In this document: positions 63,357 through 64,000 of the stretch, one piece after another
How the letters are laid out: each line of letters opens with the position of its first letter
Position numbering within the stretch: position 1 is the stretch's first letter
Assembly (NCBI GenBank): GCA_019802505.1
Contig: JAFMOC010000420.1
Coordinates: forward strand, 559,227 to 623,226
DNA length: 64,000 nucleotides
Reading direction: 5' to 3'
From: Corydoras sp. C115
Taxonomy: Eukaryota > Chordata > Actinopteri > Siluriformes > Callichthyidae
The notes under the pieces: generated by a model
The model's database searches: none
Told to the model about the DNA's origin: nothing
What the model saw: the letters and a program-made list of their open reading frames with translations, nothing else
Program-made: the position numbers and the translations under genes

Positions 63357-64000
63357 ATTGCAATCTTCTTAAATTTTTTGTATTCTTTAAAACCAAATGT
63401 ATTAATTTATAAACTTTAGGAACGCTTTGTAATGTACGTCCAAGATATCATGTCGAGGAGTAAACTATCTTCATGTCATGCCAGTCAATCTGTTATGCAA
63501 CATATAAAGACATTCATATCATTTAAAAAAAACATGATCTATAATAATATATATACTAAATGATAATATACATATAATATAATGATAATACGATCTATAA
63601 TGATACATACTTTCAGCAAAATGTGTTGTAAAAATGTTTTGTTCTTTAGGCGCCCCTTGAATAAATCTTTTTCATGTGAACAAACTTGAATAGACACACC
63701 TTGATTAGTGGAAGTGATATTAAGCCAATATTGCTTTGTCACTGACTTGCAAGTAGTATTTTAGAAATTATTTCACAAAAACTCAAAGATTATTATGCAT
63801 AAACATCCATCCATCCGTAAAAAAAAGAATAAATGTACTAAAAATTATTTAAAAATATATATTATTCCTCATTTTCTTTTAAAGGTATTACCTTCAGCCT
63901 GTTAATTAATTTATTAGTCTTAATTTGCTTCCTTAAGTTAATTAGCTGAGTTTTTTCATTGGTTCCTTAGTTTGTGCATTCCATGTTATCCATCCATTAT
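63357..64000. other. Unassigned AT-rich sequence to the window end
   Basis: No gene recognised. The last 80 bases (TTAAGTTAATTAGCTGAG, TTTTTTCATTGGTTCC) faintly resemble the start of an E-family LTR on +, cut by the window edge. Confidence 0.4.

Noticed and set aside
1..64000. TCR J segments or constant-region exons
   Set aside because: I looked for FGxG-type J cores with 12-type signals and for C-domain exons and saw none. The window holds only V segments.
63925..64000. Another E-family LTR at the right edge
   Set aside because: Only about 60 bases with loose similarity before the window ends. Not enough to call.

Overview
The window is a piece of bony-fish (teleost) chromosome. It carries a cluster of T-cell receptor alpha/delta-type variable (V) gene segments embedded in a dense field of transposable elements. 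The fish assignment rests on the element mix: CR1/L2-type LINEs whose ORF1 has an esterase domain, Rex1-like LINEs, a fish-type L1, a tRNA-derived SINE with a GAAT tail, PIF/Harbinger and Tc1/IS630-type DNA transposons, chromovirus Gypsy remnants and a gamma/epsilon-type ERV. I cannot name the species. No J segment, constant-region exon or unrelated host gene was recognised.

V segments, all on the + strand. Family A has a leader peptide beginning MAQL and a YWFKQ core. Its members are V1 (1967-2448), V2 (6137-6626), V3 (22805-23278, pseudogene) and V4 (47615-48113). Family B has a leader beginning MFIFFL and a DSAVYYC core. Its members are V5 (29290-29766, pseudogene), V6 (37540-38009, intact) and a 3-prime relic, V7 (63102-63204). 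A further V-like relic may lie at 32187-32350. V1, V2, V4 and V6 have a split leader, canonical splice sites, both cysteines and the conserved Trp. The three intact family A genes share an odd recombination heptamer (CCCAGTA), while V6 has CACTGTG. Each family has its own conserved upstream block, presumably the promoter.

Layout. 1-1.6 kb: LINE remnants, a palindrome and a SINE. 1.9-2.7 kb: V1. 2.85-5.24 kb: LTR element E1 (- strand). 5.8-6.7 kb: V2. 7.0-7.3 kb: solo LTR. 7.3-11.5 kb: near-complete CR1/L2 LINE. 11.5-13.7 kb: LTR element E4 (- strand). 13.7-16.4 kb: broken ERV. 16.4-18.9 kb: L2 and mariner fragments. 19.4-21.7 kb: Gypsy debris and two solo LTRs. 22.3-23.3 kb: SINE and V3. 25.3-26.3 kb: SINE split by a Harbinger element. 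26.6-28.4 kb: LTR element E2. 28.8-29.8 kb: duplicated promoter and V5. 30.2-30.9 kb: SINE split by a solo LTR. 31.7-33.3 kb: hairpin and Rex1 fragment. 33.4-35.2 kb: LTR element E3. 35.3-37.2 kb: second CR1/L2 LINE. 37.5-38.0 kb: V6. 38.2-44.2 kb: solo LTR, SINE, Gypsy and LINE pieces. 45.4-47.1 kb: minisatellite and solo LTR. 47.6-48.2 kb: V4. 49.0-50.0 kb: two SINEs. 50.2-57.96 kb: one L1 whose 5-prime half is inverted, with a SINE and a solo LTR inside it. 59.2-60.9 kb: Tc1/IS630-like transposon. 60.9-62.4 kb: Rex1-like LINE. 63.1-63.35 kb: V7 relic and a LINE tail.

The V segments are germline cassettes. They would be joined to D/J segments by RAG through their 3-prime recombination signals. 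The rest is parasitic DNA, often nested, and several insertions can be ordered from target-site duplications. The most unusual item is a family of LTR-flanked elements without reverse transcriptase (E1, E2, E3 and a solo LTR). They carry a shared acidic reading frame followed by long in-frame tandem repeats.
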